Source: Lactuca virosa (taxonomy: Eukaryota; Streptophyta; Magnoliopsida; Asterales; Asteraceae). From it: a DNA stretch of 64,000 nucleotides. The stretch spans positions 107,270,357-107,334,356 of the forward strand of contig CAKMRJ010005523.1 in assembly GCA_928212115.1 (NCBI GenBank), read 5' to 3'. Position numbers and translations under genes: made by a program. Shown in pieces: positions 1 to 12,176 of the stretch; within the stretch, counting starts at the first letter, position 1, and the number at the start of each line of letters is the position of its first letter. A model generated the notes under the pieces. That model saw only the letters and a program-made list of their open reading frames with translations, did no database searches and was not told where the DNA came from.

Positions 1-338
1 TAATCCATTCTTGATTATATAAAAGACAAGTCTCAACTTTCTGAAGTGCGACTACACTTCACAATCATATAGGTAATTCCTTTACTCATATATTTGCTTA
101 CATTTTATCAAATGAATTATTAAGAATATACATTCACCCTTCCAGTTATAGATTTGAACACACTAACCTGGGATGATATACTTTGTGTGTTCAACTCCTT
201 AAGTGTGAGCTTTCCTTATTGAATTCAACCTCTAAAGTCATATCAGATAGACATTGGATGTCTCACCATTAAGGAATTAAATGGACTTTAAACTTATCCC
301 TATTGTAGACTTTTGCACTAAGTCCCAAGCTAGACCTT

Positions 339-2252
339 TGTAACGTCCCAAAAATTATAAGGTAAAAATTTCATTTTTAGTTTAACCATAAACACTATTT
401 AATCATTTCAATCATTCAAAAGTATATCAGGGTAAAATAGTTATCAGAGTACAAATCCCAAAATCACATAATGCGGAAAACATGGGCGGATACGGTGCGA
501 TCAAGTCAGGGCCTTCCCTTTCGAGTTGGAAGTACCTGAAACATAAACTGAAAACCGTAAGCACAAAGTTTAGTGAGCTACCCCGAAATACCCCATATCA
601 TACATACATAACAGGGTCTATTTCACCCCCTTCGGTATCTTTCAACTGGTACTGGGTCTATTTCACCCCCTTCGGTATCTTTCAACCGGTACTGGGTCTA
701 TTTCACCCCCTTCGGTAACTTTCAATCGGTACTGGGTCTAGTTCACCCTCTTCGGTATCTTTCAACCGGTATCAGATCTATTTCACCCCCTAAAGCTAGC
801 ATATAATCATTACAGCAAGAGTCACAGAGACAACAAGAACATACAAGCATAACATGAAATTGTCACAAAGACAACTATCAACCTCTAAACATAATTCGGT
901 GGGCCGACGTTGGTTCCTTTGACCCACGAGTATAGTTAAGGAAACTCGCCTCAATCTGCTGACAATCCAAGAGATGCTCAAGCTACTGGAACGAAGAATC
1001 CCCACGCTAACCAATCAAGTACAATCATGATCAATAATCAGGTCATAACCATAATTGAGACTTAATTCACTAATCCCGAATCCTAGGGTAAAAGACTATT
1101 TTGCCCTTCCCCTCAACTGGCCCAAAGACCAAGGCCCAAACTCAATGGCACTAAAAGCCCAATAACCGGCCCAAATCCAAAAGACACCCAAGGCGCAACC
1201 AAAAGCCTAAAATTTCAACTATCCATCCTCACATCGTGACCAGTCCTTGGTCACGTCATGAGATCTCACTCAGTCTGATTCCAACTCATCTTGACTCAAC
1301 TCAGTCAACTCGGACATGAAAAGTCATCGGAGCTGACCTCACATCGTAAGAGCCTCCTCGCACATAGTGAGCTCCAAGAAGCTAACCAGAAACGGGGTCA
1401 TTCAACCCTCACATCGTGAGCTCTATGTCTCACGTCGTGAGATCAGTCTGAAGCCAAAAGTCCAACTTTTAAGTCCTTAATCCATTAAGCCTTGAACTCT
1501 AACTTTCCAGAAGGTCTTATAACTCCATAATGCAGTGGAAAGTCGATGCTTTTTAAGTCATATATGTCCAATACAAGTCTATATCTCATTTGGGTCAAAA
1601 GTTGAAGAAAAGACATCAAACCTTCATGCAAGGTTCCAAAACTCAACCATTCCCTAGATTTGAACTCCATATTACTCTTAAGACCCTAATAACACATAAA
1701 GTTGCCAACTTTATGGTTTCCATTCATCAAACTTGCACAATCAAGAGGAAAAGTGGGACAAAACCTAGATCTAGCCTCATAGAACAATAAAGGAGGAATC
1801 TTTGATACTTACAATGATCTAGAAACAATGTAAGATGATGATGGTGAAGATTTCTTGCAAGCATTAACTCAAGATCACCTTCTTCTTCTTCTTTTCTCCT
1901 TCTTCCAAACCAAGAAAAGCTCCAAAATGAACAAATATCAAGTAAGGATGAAGACTAGGGTTTTTCTGAGGTGAAAGAGGGCTTGGGGCTGATAAGAAAC
2001 CCTAAAATGAGTTTAGAGATGCTTAAATATGAAGGAAACCCTAAAATGATCATGGGCTTGGGCTGTATCAGCTCCCACATCGTGAGCTCCATATCTCACG
2101 TCATGAGACCAGTCCCGAAAAAAAGTTTTCATGTAACCCATCTCATGTCGTGAGCCTCCAATGTCACGTCGTGAGGCTTCTTTTCTTCCAAAATCCAACC
2201 TTTTGACTCCTCGAAACCCTAATTCGATTCATCTTGGAAAACGGGTTTTACA
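339..2252 (-). mobile_element. Solo LTR A, Ty3/gypsy-type (TGTAAC...TTTACA)
   Basis: The segment starts TGTAACGTCCC and ends GGGTTTTACA, as expected for an LTR. No internal gypsy coding sequence lies beside it. The flanking 5-mers are ACCTT (334-338) and ACTTT (2253-2257), a target duplication with one mismatch. The copia RNase H frame resumes on the other side. The orientation is inferred from similarity of layout to the outer gypsy LTR at 24943. It contains a 40-bp tandem repeat (611-795) and five or more palindrome pairs of the CTCACGTCGTGAG type. Confidence 0.8.
611..795. repeat. 40-bp tandem repeat inside solo LTR A, about five units
   Basis: The segment GGGTCTATTTCACCCCCTTC recurs with starts at about 614, 654, 694, 734 and 774, a strict 40-bp period with later units diverging. 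It lies within the LTR, probably in its transcribed half. Confidence 0.9.
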
Positions 2253-3167
2253 ACTTTTAGTCAAATGGTCCGCCAAATTATGTTGAGACCTCACTAACTC
2301 CACCAAAATCACACCATTCATGATTAAATTTCTAATAATGTTGTGTCTAACACCCAAGTGTCTAGACTTTACATTATACAGTTAGCTATAGGACTTAGCC
2401 AATGTGCCAATGTTGTCACAACGAATAGAAATAAGTGCATTCGGTTTTTTCCACAGTGGAATGTCATAGACTAAATCCCTTAGCCATTCCACCTCTTTAC
2501 CGATTGTGAATAACACAACAAATTATGATTACATTGTTGAGTTTGTTATGCAAGTTAGCTTTTTAGATTCCCATGAGATAACACCCCCCCCCAACAAGAA
2601 TACCCAACCACTTGTTAAAGAATGATCTTCAAGATGGTTTATCCAACTTGCATCAAAATATCCTTCAAAAACCGCAAGATGCCCTAGATAACATAGTCCA
2701 TAATCCACAGTTTTCTTTAAGTACATGGACACTCTCTTAATTGCTGCCAATGTTGAGTATTAGGCTTGCTAATATATAGACTCAACCTCCCAACCGCATA
2801 TGCGACGTCAGGGCGGGTACTTGTCATAGCATACATCAAGCAACCTATCTCTTGAGAGTATTCTAACTATCATATTGTCTTGCCATTATTTGGAATTAAC
2901 TTCATACTAGGATCCATGGGACTACTCACAGGAGAATAATCACCATAATGGAACTTTTGAAAATTTTCTCAACATAGTGTATTTGCATCATAACCATGCC
3001 CTGTTAACCTGTTTAATCCTAATACCAAGGATCACATCAACCTCTTCCATATCCTTCATAGAAAATTTGATTATAATAAACTTTTAGTTTCATAAACTTA
3101 AAGTAGATTAGTGCCAAAATTAACATGTCTTCAACATAAAGGCAAATTATCACATTGGAACCGGATG
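2253..3167 (-). pseudogene. Copia RT C-terminus and RNase H remnant
   Basis: On the minus strand, 2529-2750 encodes the copia RNase H start (tail of the 'YLKKT...GLCY' connection, then FDASW and a GWVFLLGGGVISW segment). 2253-2500 encodes the end of RNase H (CDNIGTLAKS, then HNLADHLTK) with internal stops. Near 3100-3167 the RT active-site region reads LYVEDM, where the family has YVDD, so one catalytic Asp is replaced by Glu. The frame is broken in several places. The RT upstream part lies beyond solo LTR B, at 4901-5323. Confidence 0.8.
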
Positions 3168-4895
3168 TGTAACATCCAAAAATAGTGATAAAATTTTTCA
3201 TTTTTTAATATCATAAAATCCATACATTAAGTGTCTCAAAATCAACCACAATACAGTGTATCAAAATCATCAGAGTAAATTAGTAATAAATGTGGAATCA
3301 TGAGGGAGATGATGTGCGATCACACCGGGCCCATCCCTTTCAAACTGAAAGCACCTGAAAATATTAAACCACAAAACCGTAAGCACAAAGCTTAATGAGT
3401 TCCCCAAAAATACTATATACCATACATAAAATTGCTATGGGCTACCCCTAAGGTCTTACAACAAAGTGTCATGGGCTACCCCCATGGTCTTTCCTTAAAA
3501 TGTCATGGGCTACCCCCATGGTCTAACAATCAAGTGGCATGGGCTACCCCCATGGTCTTTCATAAAAAAATGTCACAGACTACCCCCAGGGTCTTCCATT
3601 AAAGTATTAAAAAGATAACTAACATTCTACGTAACACAATCTAGTGGGCAGACATTGGTGCCTTCGACCCATGAGTAAAGTGAAAAGAATCAGCTGTCAT
3701 TAACCGCTACTGCTCTCACTATCGAGGATACAAATGTTATACACCACCTATACAGCCACACAAGGTAAACTCTTAACTCTCCTTCTAAAACTAGGAGTTT
3801 GACCAAAATTCAACTCAAGCCAAAAGTCACCAGTCAAAGTTGACTTCAGCAGACTTGCCACGTCATGGCCATCCTTGACCACATCATGGCCCATAAATGA
3901 CAAAACAAATGTTGAATCCCCAGTCGCCATGTTGTGGCAGCCTAGGGCCACGCAGTAGGCACAGGGTGTATAACAACTTAATGGGTTAAGTTATTTCCTT
4001 CGATTCCAAGAGCTTTAAATCTTAGGTCTAGTCCTTTCCATGGTCTAGATGGATAAAGTTTCCAAGTTTATCCCTTAAGACTCTCTAAGATATCAAGATC
4101 TCAAACCCTAGGTTCACTAAAGGCAAAACATGATATGGACTTAATCACTAAGCACTTAATCTCGAAAGTTCAAACTTCATCAACTCCAGAAGAGTTTCCA
4201 ACTCCAAAAGTATCCTAAAAATTGGTGCTTTATAGACATGCATGTCCAATCCATGTCTAGAGCTCATATTAGCTGAGGATTATGACTAAAATCCCATGCA
4301 TGGTTCAATAATCATCCATACTTCATATCCAAACCATCATTTACTCCAAATGACCCAAAGATTCATAAAGTTGCAACCTTTATGGGGCCTCACCATCCCA
4401 ACTAACAAGAAAAAGAAGAAAATGGGACAAAACTCAAGACCTAGCAACCTAGCAACATAAAGGTGGAGTCTTGGACACTTACAAAGGTCCAGAAACATGC
4501 TAGGAAGAGAAATGGGAACTTGCTTTTTGATTCTTGGCTTACTCTTTCTTTTTTCTTCCTTCAAAATCTTCCAAAAACACCAAAGTAGGCTTCAACAATG
4601 GAGGAAAAGGAATTAGGATTTCTTCAGAGCTAAGGTCTAAGGAGGGTGGTGGAGGCTGAGGATGAGCAAACCCTTGCCTCCTAATTCCTTTAAATAGGGT
4701 GCAAAACCTAGAAAATTAGGGTTTAAGTCATCAGCGGGCCACGTCGTGGCCTATACCTGCCACGACGTGGAAGGTCAAAAGAAGTCTGCGACCAAAAATG
4801 TCTCGCCACGTCGTGGCGATCCTTCACCACGCCGTGGAAACTCCAAAAAGCCAAACTTTAATAAAATAAAGTGTACCTCAAGATTTGATGTTACA
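3168..4895 (-). mobile_element. Solo LTR B, Ty3/gypsy-type, perfect 5-bp duplication
   Basis: It begins TGTAACATCC and ends GATGTTACA, flanked by GGATG on both sides (3163-3167 and 4896-4900). A perfect target-site duplication without internal sequence is the signature of LTR-LTR recombination. It sits inside the copia RT. It contains the CATGGGCTACCCCCATGG hairpin array (3431-3595) and palindrome pairs of the GCCACGTCGTGGC type near 3863/3884, 3932/3953, 4744/4764 and 4811/4832. It is closely related to truncated LTR C at 13547. Confidence 0.92.
3431..3595. repeat. 34-36-bp tandem array of hairpin units in LTR B
   Basis: Five copies of a unit containing CATGGGCTACCCCCATGG, whose arms CATGGG and CCCATG can pair, followed by GTCTT and a variable spacer. 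The first and last units are diverged. A related array lies in the outer gypsy LTR at 25291-25490. Confidence 0.88.
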
Positions 4896-4900
4896 GGATG

Positions 4901-7169
4901 AGTTAAACAAAATATGAACACATTTTTTTGATTGGTTCAACTTGAAACCACGTGAAAAAATAACCTCATAAAACTTTTGATGTCATTTTTTGGGTGCTTG
5001 TTTCAACCTATACAATGATTTGAGAAGTTTACATACCTTATGCTCATTACCAGGCATAGAAAAACCTTCTGGCTGTTTTATTAAACTTGTTCATCAATCT
5101 ATCCATTTAAGAAGGCTTTTTTGACATCCATTTGATGGATAACCAGATTATGGATAGCCGCCAATACAACTAATAATTTAATGGTAGATATACAAGCCAC
5201 CGGTGTATACGTGTCAAAATAATCAATACCATATTTTTGTCTAAACCCTTGAATCACTAATTGGCATTTGAACTTATCAATAGTTCCATCTAATGTCATT
5301 TCTCTTTGAAGATCCATTTTCAACCTAAAGGTTTAGAACCGGGTAGCAAATCGTGTAATGCGCAAGTATTGTTCTCCAAAATAGATCATAATTCATCATC
5401 AATCGCCTCTTTCCAAAAGGAAACATATCGTGAATCCATGACATCTTAAAGGTCTTTGGATCTTCATAAATACTATAAAAATATGAGTATTGAAATCCAA
5501 TATCGTCCCTTGATCCTTCCGCAAAATACATTTGGAAATTAGAACCAAAATTTTTAGCAATTCGACCCTTTTTACTTCTCCGGACGTATTGAGGTTTTAG
5601 ATCTAATGCACCCTGTAAATTTTTTGAATTTTGACCTTCGTTATTGTTGGAAATTAGATCCTTAGGTCTCGGGATCAATGAAAATTACATTTCATTAAAA
5701 ATCGCATCATGCGACCCAATTACGATATTTATCGACACCAAATCGTTAGGATCTATTAGGATCTATTACATATAACCTATATGCTTTGGAATTTTTAGCT
5801 TATCCAATGACAATACAATCAATTCCTCTCTCTTTCTCATATAGTAATCCTTTTCGGCACGGATAATTTTACAACCGCCCGACAACCCCAAATTTGAAGG
5901 ATAACTCAAATTTGGAGCCTTTTTTAACCCAAGTTCATATGGGGATGTTTTGTTCCCTTTATTTGGAACTCTATTCAAGACATAGCATGCCGTTAGCATT
6001 TCCTCTCCCTAAAATCTTGTACTCAAACCTAATTAAGACAACATCGATTTGACCATTTCCTTTAAAACTTGATTTTTTCCATTCGACGGCACCATTTTGT
6101 TGTGGTGTATATGGAGCCATGGTATCATGAATGATACCGATTGATTGGAAATATTAGGGATCCATATATTCCCCTCCCCGTTCAGTTCTAAGACTTTTAA
6201 CCAGATTGCCCAATTGTAATTCCACCTCGATTTTGTATATTTTGAACCTTTCCAAAGCTTCATCCTTGGAATACAACAAATATACACATCAAAACTAACT
6301 TGAATCATCAATGAAAGTAATCATATACTTTTTATTACCACGAGATGGAGCAGAATGAAAATCACAAAGTTCACTATGAATTAAATCCAAAATTCCATCA
6401 TCACGATTAGCATTTGGAAGCATTTGTTTTGTAATTTTCTTTAACATGCAAGTTTTACATTTTCTAACACTAATGTTAAAATCCAGAACTAATCTATCTT
6501 TTCACATTTCATGCATTCTTCTAAAATGACATGACCCAAATGAGCATGCCAAAGCATAGAGCAGTGGCAGACCTTAGTGGGGCATTTGGGGTCCCGGGCC
6601 ACTGCTCAATTTCCGGCACACAGTGTAATTTTTTTTTTTGGTTTTCTCTATTAGGTGTACCCGCTTGAAGTACGAGGGACACCCCTACTAAAACAGTCTG
6701 CGTCCGCCACTGGCATAGAGTCATCAATTTTAGGAGGTGAAGGAAAAGATGACATAAAAACCGAATTATTTACACAAGGAAATGAATCAATTATATTTAA
6801 ACGAAACATTTGATTGCAAAAATATCCAAAAACCAATAAACGTGCCAAACCGAGATAAGATAAACCTATCTAATTCAAAAACTTGTTTTAAACCATCCGA
6901 ATTTAAACAATCACTACTAACAAGGTTCTTACGAAGCTTAAGAACAAATAAAACATCAAATAATTGAATAGTTTTTCGAGAAGTAAACTTAGAATAACAA
7001 CTCCAAAACCACAAATTGGTTTACTCGACTCATCATCACCCATCTTAATAGTGGATCCATCATCAGTTGGTGTCAGTTTCTCGAACCATTGATGGTATTT
7101 ACATATGTCTTGTAGCGCCCGAATCAACCCACCATATAAAGTCATCATCTTATACATAAAATGATTCAA
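4901..7169 (-). pseudogene. Copia integrase to RT remnant, frameshifted
   Basis: 5099-5323 encodes RT motif I wording (QGFRQKYGIDYFDTYTPVA, then VIHQMDVKKAFLNG). 5766-5999 encodes the integrase C-terminal region (LNRVPNKGNKTSPYEL). 6033-6311 covers the integrase core, where ESIGIIH-like and VPSNGKNQ-like pieces fall in shifted frames. 6721-7014 is the GAG-pre-integrase region (VLFVLKLRKNLVSSDCLN). The hAT MITE at 6562-6712 lies within this segment. Multiple indels mean no intact protein can be made. Confidence 0.82.
6562..6712. mobile_element. hAT-type MITE, 151 bp, 8-bp duplication GCATAGAG
   Basis: Terminal inverted repeats CAGTGGCAGA (left) and CAGTGGCGGA (right, reverse complement) enclose a short non-coding core with a T run. 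GCATAGAG occurs immediately outside both ends (6554-6561, 6713-6720). An 8-bp duplication and CAG...CTG termini are diagnostic of the hAT superfamily. It is non-autonomous, with no transposase. Confidence 0.93.
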
Positions 7170-7172
7170 GAA

Positions 7173-8118
7173 TTAATGAACAATAATTATGAATAGAACT
7201 ATTAAGGTAAAAAAATTATGTCCTCCTTTAGGTGCAGCAGAATCCTTAGTCCTGCTGTTTCCACCACCACTGTTTTCACCACTATTATTTTCAGCACCAT
7301 TATTTCTAGTACCATTCCTATTGAGATTCACCTGACAGTCATGCTTAGTGTGACCAGTCCTTTGACATCTCCAACAAACCATATCTGAAGGCTTCTTGTT
7401 TGGTTTGTTATTACCGTCATACTTGGGTTTTGGATTGCTTTTGTTTACTTCCATCATGTGGACAACGGACTGTCCAACATCAGGTTTCACCTTGATTTTT
7501 TCTCAGTCTTGAGCACGGAGTGATTCCTTAATTTGTATGTGACTCATGAGTTGTACCATTGACAATGCTTCCTTCTGATGTTTTAAGGTATGTTTAAAGT
7601 CCTTCCAAGATGGTGATAACTTGTCAATGACACTCAACACAACAATACATTCATACATCTTCATCTTGTATAGAGTGAATTGATCCAAAATGTGAAGGAT
7701 ATGTGACTCCTGAGTTGTACCATTGACAATGCTTCCTTTTGATGTTTTAAGTTATGTTTAAAGTCCTTCCAAGATGGTGATACTTTGTCAATCACAGTCG
7801 ACACAACAATACATACATACATCTTCATCTTGTATAGAGTAAATTGATCCAAAATGTGAATGAATTCATTGTCTTGTTCCATAACAGGCCTTGAGTCTAC
7901 CGTTTTATAGTTATTAAAATCGCTAACCAAGAACTTCTTACTAGAAGCATCCTCAGCGATGTCCTTAGACTCAAGTGTATTCCGTAATTCCTTCGTAATC
8001 TCCATGTTTTAGTAGATATCAAAGAGAGGATCATACATACCATTAAGAATGTGGCCTCTACAGATGTAGCCCTAATTCTCCCACTTCCAGCGACGCCTGG
8101 TCTGCTCCACAATTTCAT
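7173..8118 (-). pseudogene. Copia gag remnant with internal duplication
   Basis: Gag of the UBN2 type. An N-terminal part (EITKELRNTLESKD) is followed by FTLYKMKM...SPSWKDFKHTLKHQKE, which appears twice because of a 164-bp tandem duplication (7537-7700 and 7701-7864). The C-terminal end has one CCHC zinc knuckle, CWRCQRTGHTKHDC, at about 7335-7376. The frame changes around 7690 and 8005. In an active element the knuckle would bind RNA in the virus-like particle. This copy is dead. Confidence 0.82.
7537..7864. repeat. 164-bp tandem duplication within copia gag
   Basis: Bases 7537-7700 and 7701-7864 are aligned copies starting ATGTGACTC, with scattered substitutions (for example TTCTGATG against TTTTGATG). 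Both encode the same gag segment, so this is a local duplication rather than a second element. Confidence 0.9.
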
Positions 8119-8760
8119 ATTCTTGTGCTTATGTTGTAGAAGTGCTTAGAACATGAACAATATTCACAGAATAGAAAGTGTATCTTCTTCTTGTGCTTGA
8201 TTTTATCACATAAATAATGGATGACGGTTTCAAAGATAATTATGGAGAATATATTTCGAAAATAAGATTTTCCAGAACATTTTCTTAATAAATAAATTTT
8301 CGTGGCTCTGCCCTTAGGACTCTATTATTTGGTCGAATAGAGATTAAACTCGTTTTATTCAAGGGTGGACTTCGAACCTCTTAACTTGTCTAAAATCGAG
8401 AATTAAAATCCATTAGTAACCAATAAATTCTATTATACTAAAATAAACCCGATGACACTAAAATCAAACATATCTTATAACTAATTTTACCAAACAATAT
8501 TTTTTATCAACTAACTTATAAATTAAAAGTTAATTTTCAAACTACCCAACTAAATTTTTAACAAGTTGATAATTTTTTCAAACAATTTACATGACAAAAG
8601 CTTTATCTCCATATTCATAAAAAAACGGGTTGGCCACGTTAAGCTAGTGAGCCTGGTCCCATATGACCTCCTCTTTAGGGGGAAAATCAAAACGCCAAAC
8701 TGGCCTCCAATCCCCATTACCCTCGACTCTCGAGTCTCGATATATCAAATGTCTCGCCAT
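8119..8760. other. Non-coding gap: possible copia leader/LTR relic, then promoter-side DNA
   Basis: No credible reading frame. The first 250 bases could hold the leader or LTR relic of the left copia element, but I found no matching LTR. The rest is AT-rich, with pyrimidine-rich stretches close to the TATA box at 8761. Confidence 0.5.
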
Positions 8761-8767
8761 TATAAAT
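8761..8767 (+). promoter_or_regulatory. TATA box for the 8832 gene
   Basis: TATAAAT lies 71 bp upstream of the ATG at 8832. A pyrimidine-rich stretch (8776-8831) follows, as is common around plant transcription starts. Confidence 0.55.
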
Positions 8768-8831
8768 CCATGCCAACTCTTCTACTTTAATCCAGTCCAA
8801 TGCCATCCAGTTCCCATTTCCCACCACCATT

Positions 8832-9461
8832 ATGGAAGATCATCGCCGGCAGAAGCCCAATTCCACTGTCGATATATTTACTTTTCCGGCGATGCCACGG
8901 GACATGGAATCTGAGTCAGAGTTAGCCGATCAGTTGTTCTCCAATGGCAAACTCCTTCTTCACGCTTTCCCTGTGCAACCCACGAATTGTATCATTCCAA
9001 GATCCATGATTTTGAGTCGAACAAGCAGTATCAGCAGCAAGGGTTCGTTGATGTCTTCTCGGAGTAATAGCACAAACAGTCGGAGCAGTAGCAGTAACAG
9101 CAGTTGCAGCAGTGCACGAACAAGCACTAGCGAAGGTTCTTCTCGGAGGAAATTACAAACAATCGATCAATCCAGATCTGTTGCAATCAAAACGACAAAC
9201 ACCGGGACTAGATTTCCTAAAAAGGATTGTCAAACTCGATATTACTGTAATGGTTATGGCAATTCTCAGAGGTGGCAGTTTATGGCGCCGGTACCGGTGT
9301 TGAACCGCCGGAATTCTTTAAAGAAGAGGAAGGGGGGAAAGGGGAAGAGAGATGGTGGCGTTAGGAAGGGTTTTTGCCGGAGGTTTTTTGGGTGGCTTGT
9401 GTCGACATGCCAAGAGTGTCATGCGATTGAACCTTCTAAGAGATTGAAAGTGAGTATGTGA
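8832..9461 (+). CDS. Serine-rich basic protein, possibly membrane-associated-kinase-regulator-like
   Basis: A 209-residue reading frame with normal codon use, a TATA box upstream, and no transposon signature. Residues about 12-45 (DIFTFPAMPRD...ADQLFSNGKLLLHAFP) resemble the acidic 'DELFxNGxLLP' segment found in plant MAKR-like and related small regulatory proteins. Residues about 60-100 are almost pure Ser with Arg/Thr/Asn. The C-terminal third is very basic (NSLKKRKGGKGKRDGG) and contains a Cys/Trp-rich tail (FCRRFFGWLVSTCQEC). No signal peptide or kinase domain is visible. The last codons read AAAGTGAGT, a good splice donor, so the true C-terminus could lie in a further exon. The function is not established by sequence alone. 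The family assignment is a weak inference, and the gene call itself is stronger. Confidence 0.6.
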   Translation: MEDHRRQKPNSTVDIFTFPAMPRDMESESELADQLFSNGKLLLHAFPVQPTNCIIPRSMILSRTSSISSKGSLMSSRSNSTNSRSSSSNSSCSSARTSTSEGSSRRKLQTIDQSRSVAIKTTNTGTRFPKKDCQTRYYCNGYGNSQRWQFMAPVPVLNRRNSLKKRKGGKGKRDGGVRKGFCRRFFGWLVSTCQECHAIEPSKRLKVSM

Positions 9462-10020
9462 TTACTATAATTTCTTATTTTTGTCATCTTTTTCGATGAT
9501 TAATGGGTTTGATTCTATGATTTATGTGTTTTTTTTGTTTACGTTTGGGTTTTGAGCTTCTCATCGTTTGTTTATTGGGATGAACGTATTCAACATGCAT
9601 CCATGTTTAATTATACCAGCTTGGAAAATCGCAATGTCCTTGAGAACTGTGAAACTGAAAGAAACCGTGAATCGAATTGACAGTTGAAACCAACGAAAAA
9701 AATGTTAACTTGAATCAAATCAATTAAAAATATAAACTTTTTAATTTTAAAACAAAAAAATGAATACCTAAAATTTTGGGGAGGTGTAAAAGTTAAGACA
9801 CTTGGAGTTTTGAATTTGAAAAGCCAATGTTTTTCGGTGTTTGGGTTTCACCGACCAGAATATCCTCTTTGTTTTGTTAGTCCATTCAGTAATGGTTTCC
9901 GTATAGTGACAGTTGGGTTAATGTTGCTTGAAGTGTTGTAATTATGAGCAATTATGAGCTTCCCGTTTAAACCTAAACAATATTCTTCAAACTGAGAGTG
10001 GAAATCTGGCAACGCCAAGA
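9462..10020. other. Intergenic, 3' side of the 8832 gene
   Basis: AT-rich sequence with T runs and no supported gene. It may contain a 3' UTR or a second exon of the 8832 gene if the GTGAGT at about 9451 is used as a splice donor. Confidence 0.5.
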
Positions 10021-11545
10021 ATGGGAAAAGAAGCAAAGGGAAAGTGATGGATGAAGGTGGAGGTCCCAGTAGAAATTGTAGAAAACCGGATGGGAATTTA
10101 GTAGAGAATATGTCAGTTTCGTTTTGCATTACATATTTTCCTCCAAAAAGCTATATCCTAAGATTTGTGGAAGATGTGTGGAGATTCTTGAGGGTGCACT
10201 ATGGGAATATGTTAGCAAGGAAATTAAGTGATATTTGGATGGAAAATCACCATGTTTTTGCAATCTGTTGTTAGGTTTGCTCGTCATGATGAAAGAAACA
10301 AGTGTTGATCAACACACACAACTTTTACACCAATATAACCAAGGAAGGAAGGGGGAAAAATATTAATCAAGATTGCCTTAAACCTTATGCAAACATATTT
10401 ATAAGGATGGGAGGTGGTACAAACGGTAACCAAAATGATGTTAGATGATAAACGCGTTGAGTTAGAGAAATTAGAATTGTTGGTGGTTTCTTATTTGGCA
10501 TGTATCTCTTCTGGATAGATGAATACCATTTATGCACTCTATGCAAGAATGAAGGTTTCTATAATATGGAGATCAATTATGTGGGAGGTTTGTGGGTTTG
10601 ATTATAATTCAAACACGGACTTCTTGCATCAAGTTTAAGCAACATGAGGTGTTCAAAACAATATTCAAAGAGTTTCAATCCTTAACAAGACATGTATCAT
10701 TAATGATCGTATGGTGTGATAGGGAATCGAAGTCTTACCTTTATGTGCATTGACACCGAAGGCGTTTAAGAAGGTGGTGGGTACATGGGGAAAAGTAATG
10801 TTCTCGTATGACAATCAATATGAGACTATCTTCACTAAAAGGGTGTGCATAAACACTCTTATATCATTAATAGTTTCATATAAAGTTTTGATTTCTATTG
10901 ATGATATGCAATATGGGGGTTATGTTAGAGAGATATCGACTTAGGGTCCCTTCAATAACTAATTAAGAGTCTAAATTTGAGACCGGATATAAATTTCAAT
11001 AAGAAGAGATTGGTAGATCGGTTAAGGATAACATGAGTGAAGATGACAAATAAGAGGATGTGGAGGTTGTTTTTAAAGAGGTACCATATGTGTTTCAGCC
11101 TCATAAGGATGAAAATTAGGTAATTAGGATGAATTGGACAATCGAGAGACAATATTAACTCCTAATGTTTAATTGATCAATTTGAAGCTTGTAACAAGGA
11201 AGAGAAAGTGGTGGTTCTTAATAATACAACATTAGATGGTACGATCCATGTACAAGTTGATAACTAAGCGTTCAGACACCAAGGGGATGGAGGGGTAGAT
11301 GCAAGCATGTGTAGTTGATGTGAGGGTAACATAAACCCTAACAAGATCAAACACGTTGTCCCAAGTCGCTTGAATTTGGTGGTGTGCGGTTCTACAGTCC
11401 AGATGCTTCGCCTGCATCAACACACTTAAAAGTTGATTCATGGGTTAACGATGATTTGTTTTCATAAAACTTCTAGTCATTCACATAGAGTTAACTCAAA
11501 ATGCTTAATGAAGCATTATAAGGATAAACATGTTCTTTTCTCTTA

Positions 11546-11798
11546 CTCCCTCCGTCCCAAAATTATTGTCCACAGACAAAAAACACACAGATTAAAGAAG
11601 CATTAATTACCAATAACTTTATACAATAAAATGACAGTTCTGTCCTTACTTTGCATTTAATGTTCCATTAAATGCTTAGTTGGTTAATTAATAATAATGG
11701 GGTATTTTGGTAAAAATGTTATTTATTTTTAGAAGTTGACTATTATTTTGGGACAAACCAAAAAGAAAAGTTGGACTGTAATTTTGAGACGGAGGGAG
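11546..11798. mobile_element. Stowaway MITE (Tc1/mariner), 253 bp, TA duplication
   Basis: Ends CTCCCTCCGTCCC and GACGGAGGGAG are the classic Stowaway terminal inverted repeat, flanked by TA at 11544-11545 and 11799-11800. The core is AT-rich and non-coding. Pairing extends inward (AAAATTATTGTCCAC against GTAATTTTGAG), with decay. Confidence 0.95.
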
Positions 11799-12176
11799 TA
11801 TTAATGAAATATTGCATTAATAGAAGTTGGAAATGTGTTTAGGGTAAGAGATGAAAGAGTGTAAAAGAGACTTAAAATTTTAATTATTAGAATGAGTGCA
11901 ATAGATATCAATAAATGGATATTATGACTTTGAATGCAAGTGTTGTTGGGAACTAAAAAAAATAAGAGGTGTTGGATAATTACTTGTTTGATTTTGTGTG
12001 TAGTTCTGCTCATGGTCGTCCTGGGAGGAATTATCACCATCTAGACCCTACTATTTTTTTGGTTAAAAGTAGGGTAACGTGTACGAACAATATAGTTGTT
12101 GTAAGGGGAGAATGGGTGAATTATAACTTCATATATTTTATGGTGAATGTGGATGCACAATAGGATGTTCATGTTA

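Larger units (their letters stand above)
1..8118 (-). mobile_element. Degenerate Ty1/copia retrotransposon (5' part and pol, broken)
   Basis: Fragments on the minus strand follow copia order: gag with a CCHC knuckle, GAG-pre-integrase, integrase, RT and RNase H, with the 3' end running off the left edge. Frameshifts and stops are frequent, so the copy is dead. Two solo LTRs (339-2252, 3168-4895) and a hAT MITE (6562-6712) interrupt it. The RNase H text before 2253 continues across the first solo LTR into 1-338, which shows that 1-338 belongs to the same element. I could not identify its own LTRs. The lineage looks Tork-like from the integrase wording, but this is not certain. Confidence 0.85.

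Noticed and set aside
9848..10129. Minus-strand 93-codon frame
   Set aside because: No homology I recognise; it overlaps the plus-strand LINE ORF1 remnant and looks like a shadow.
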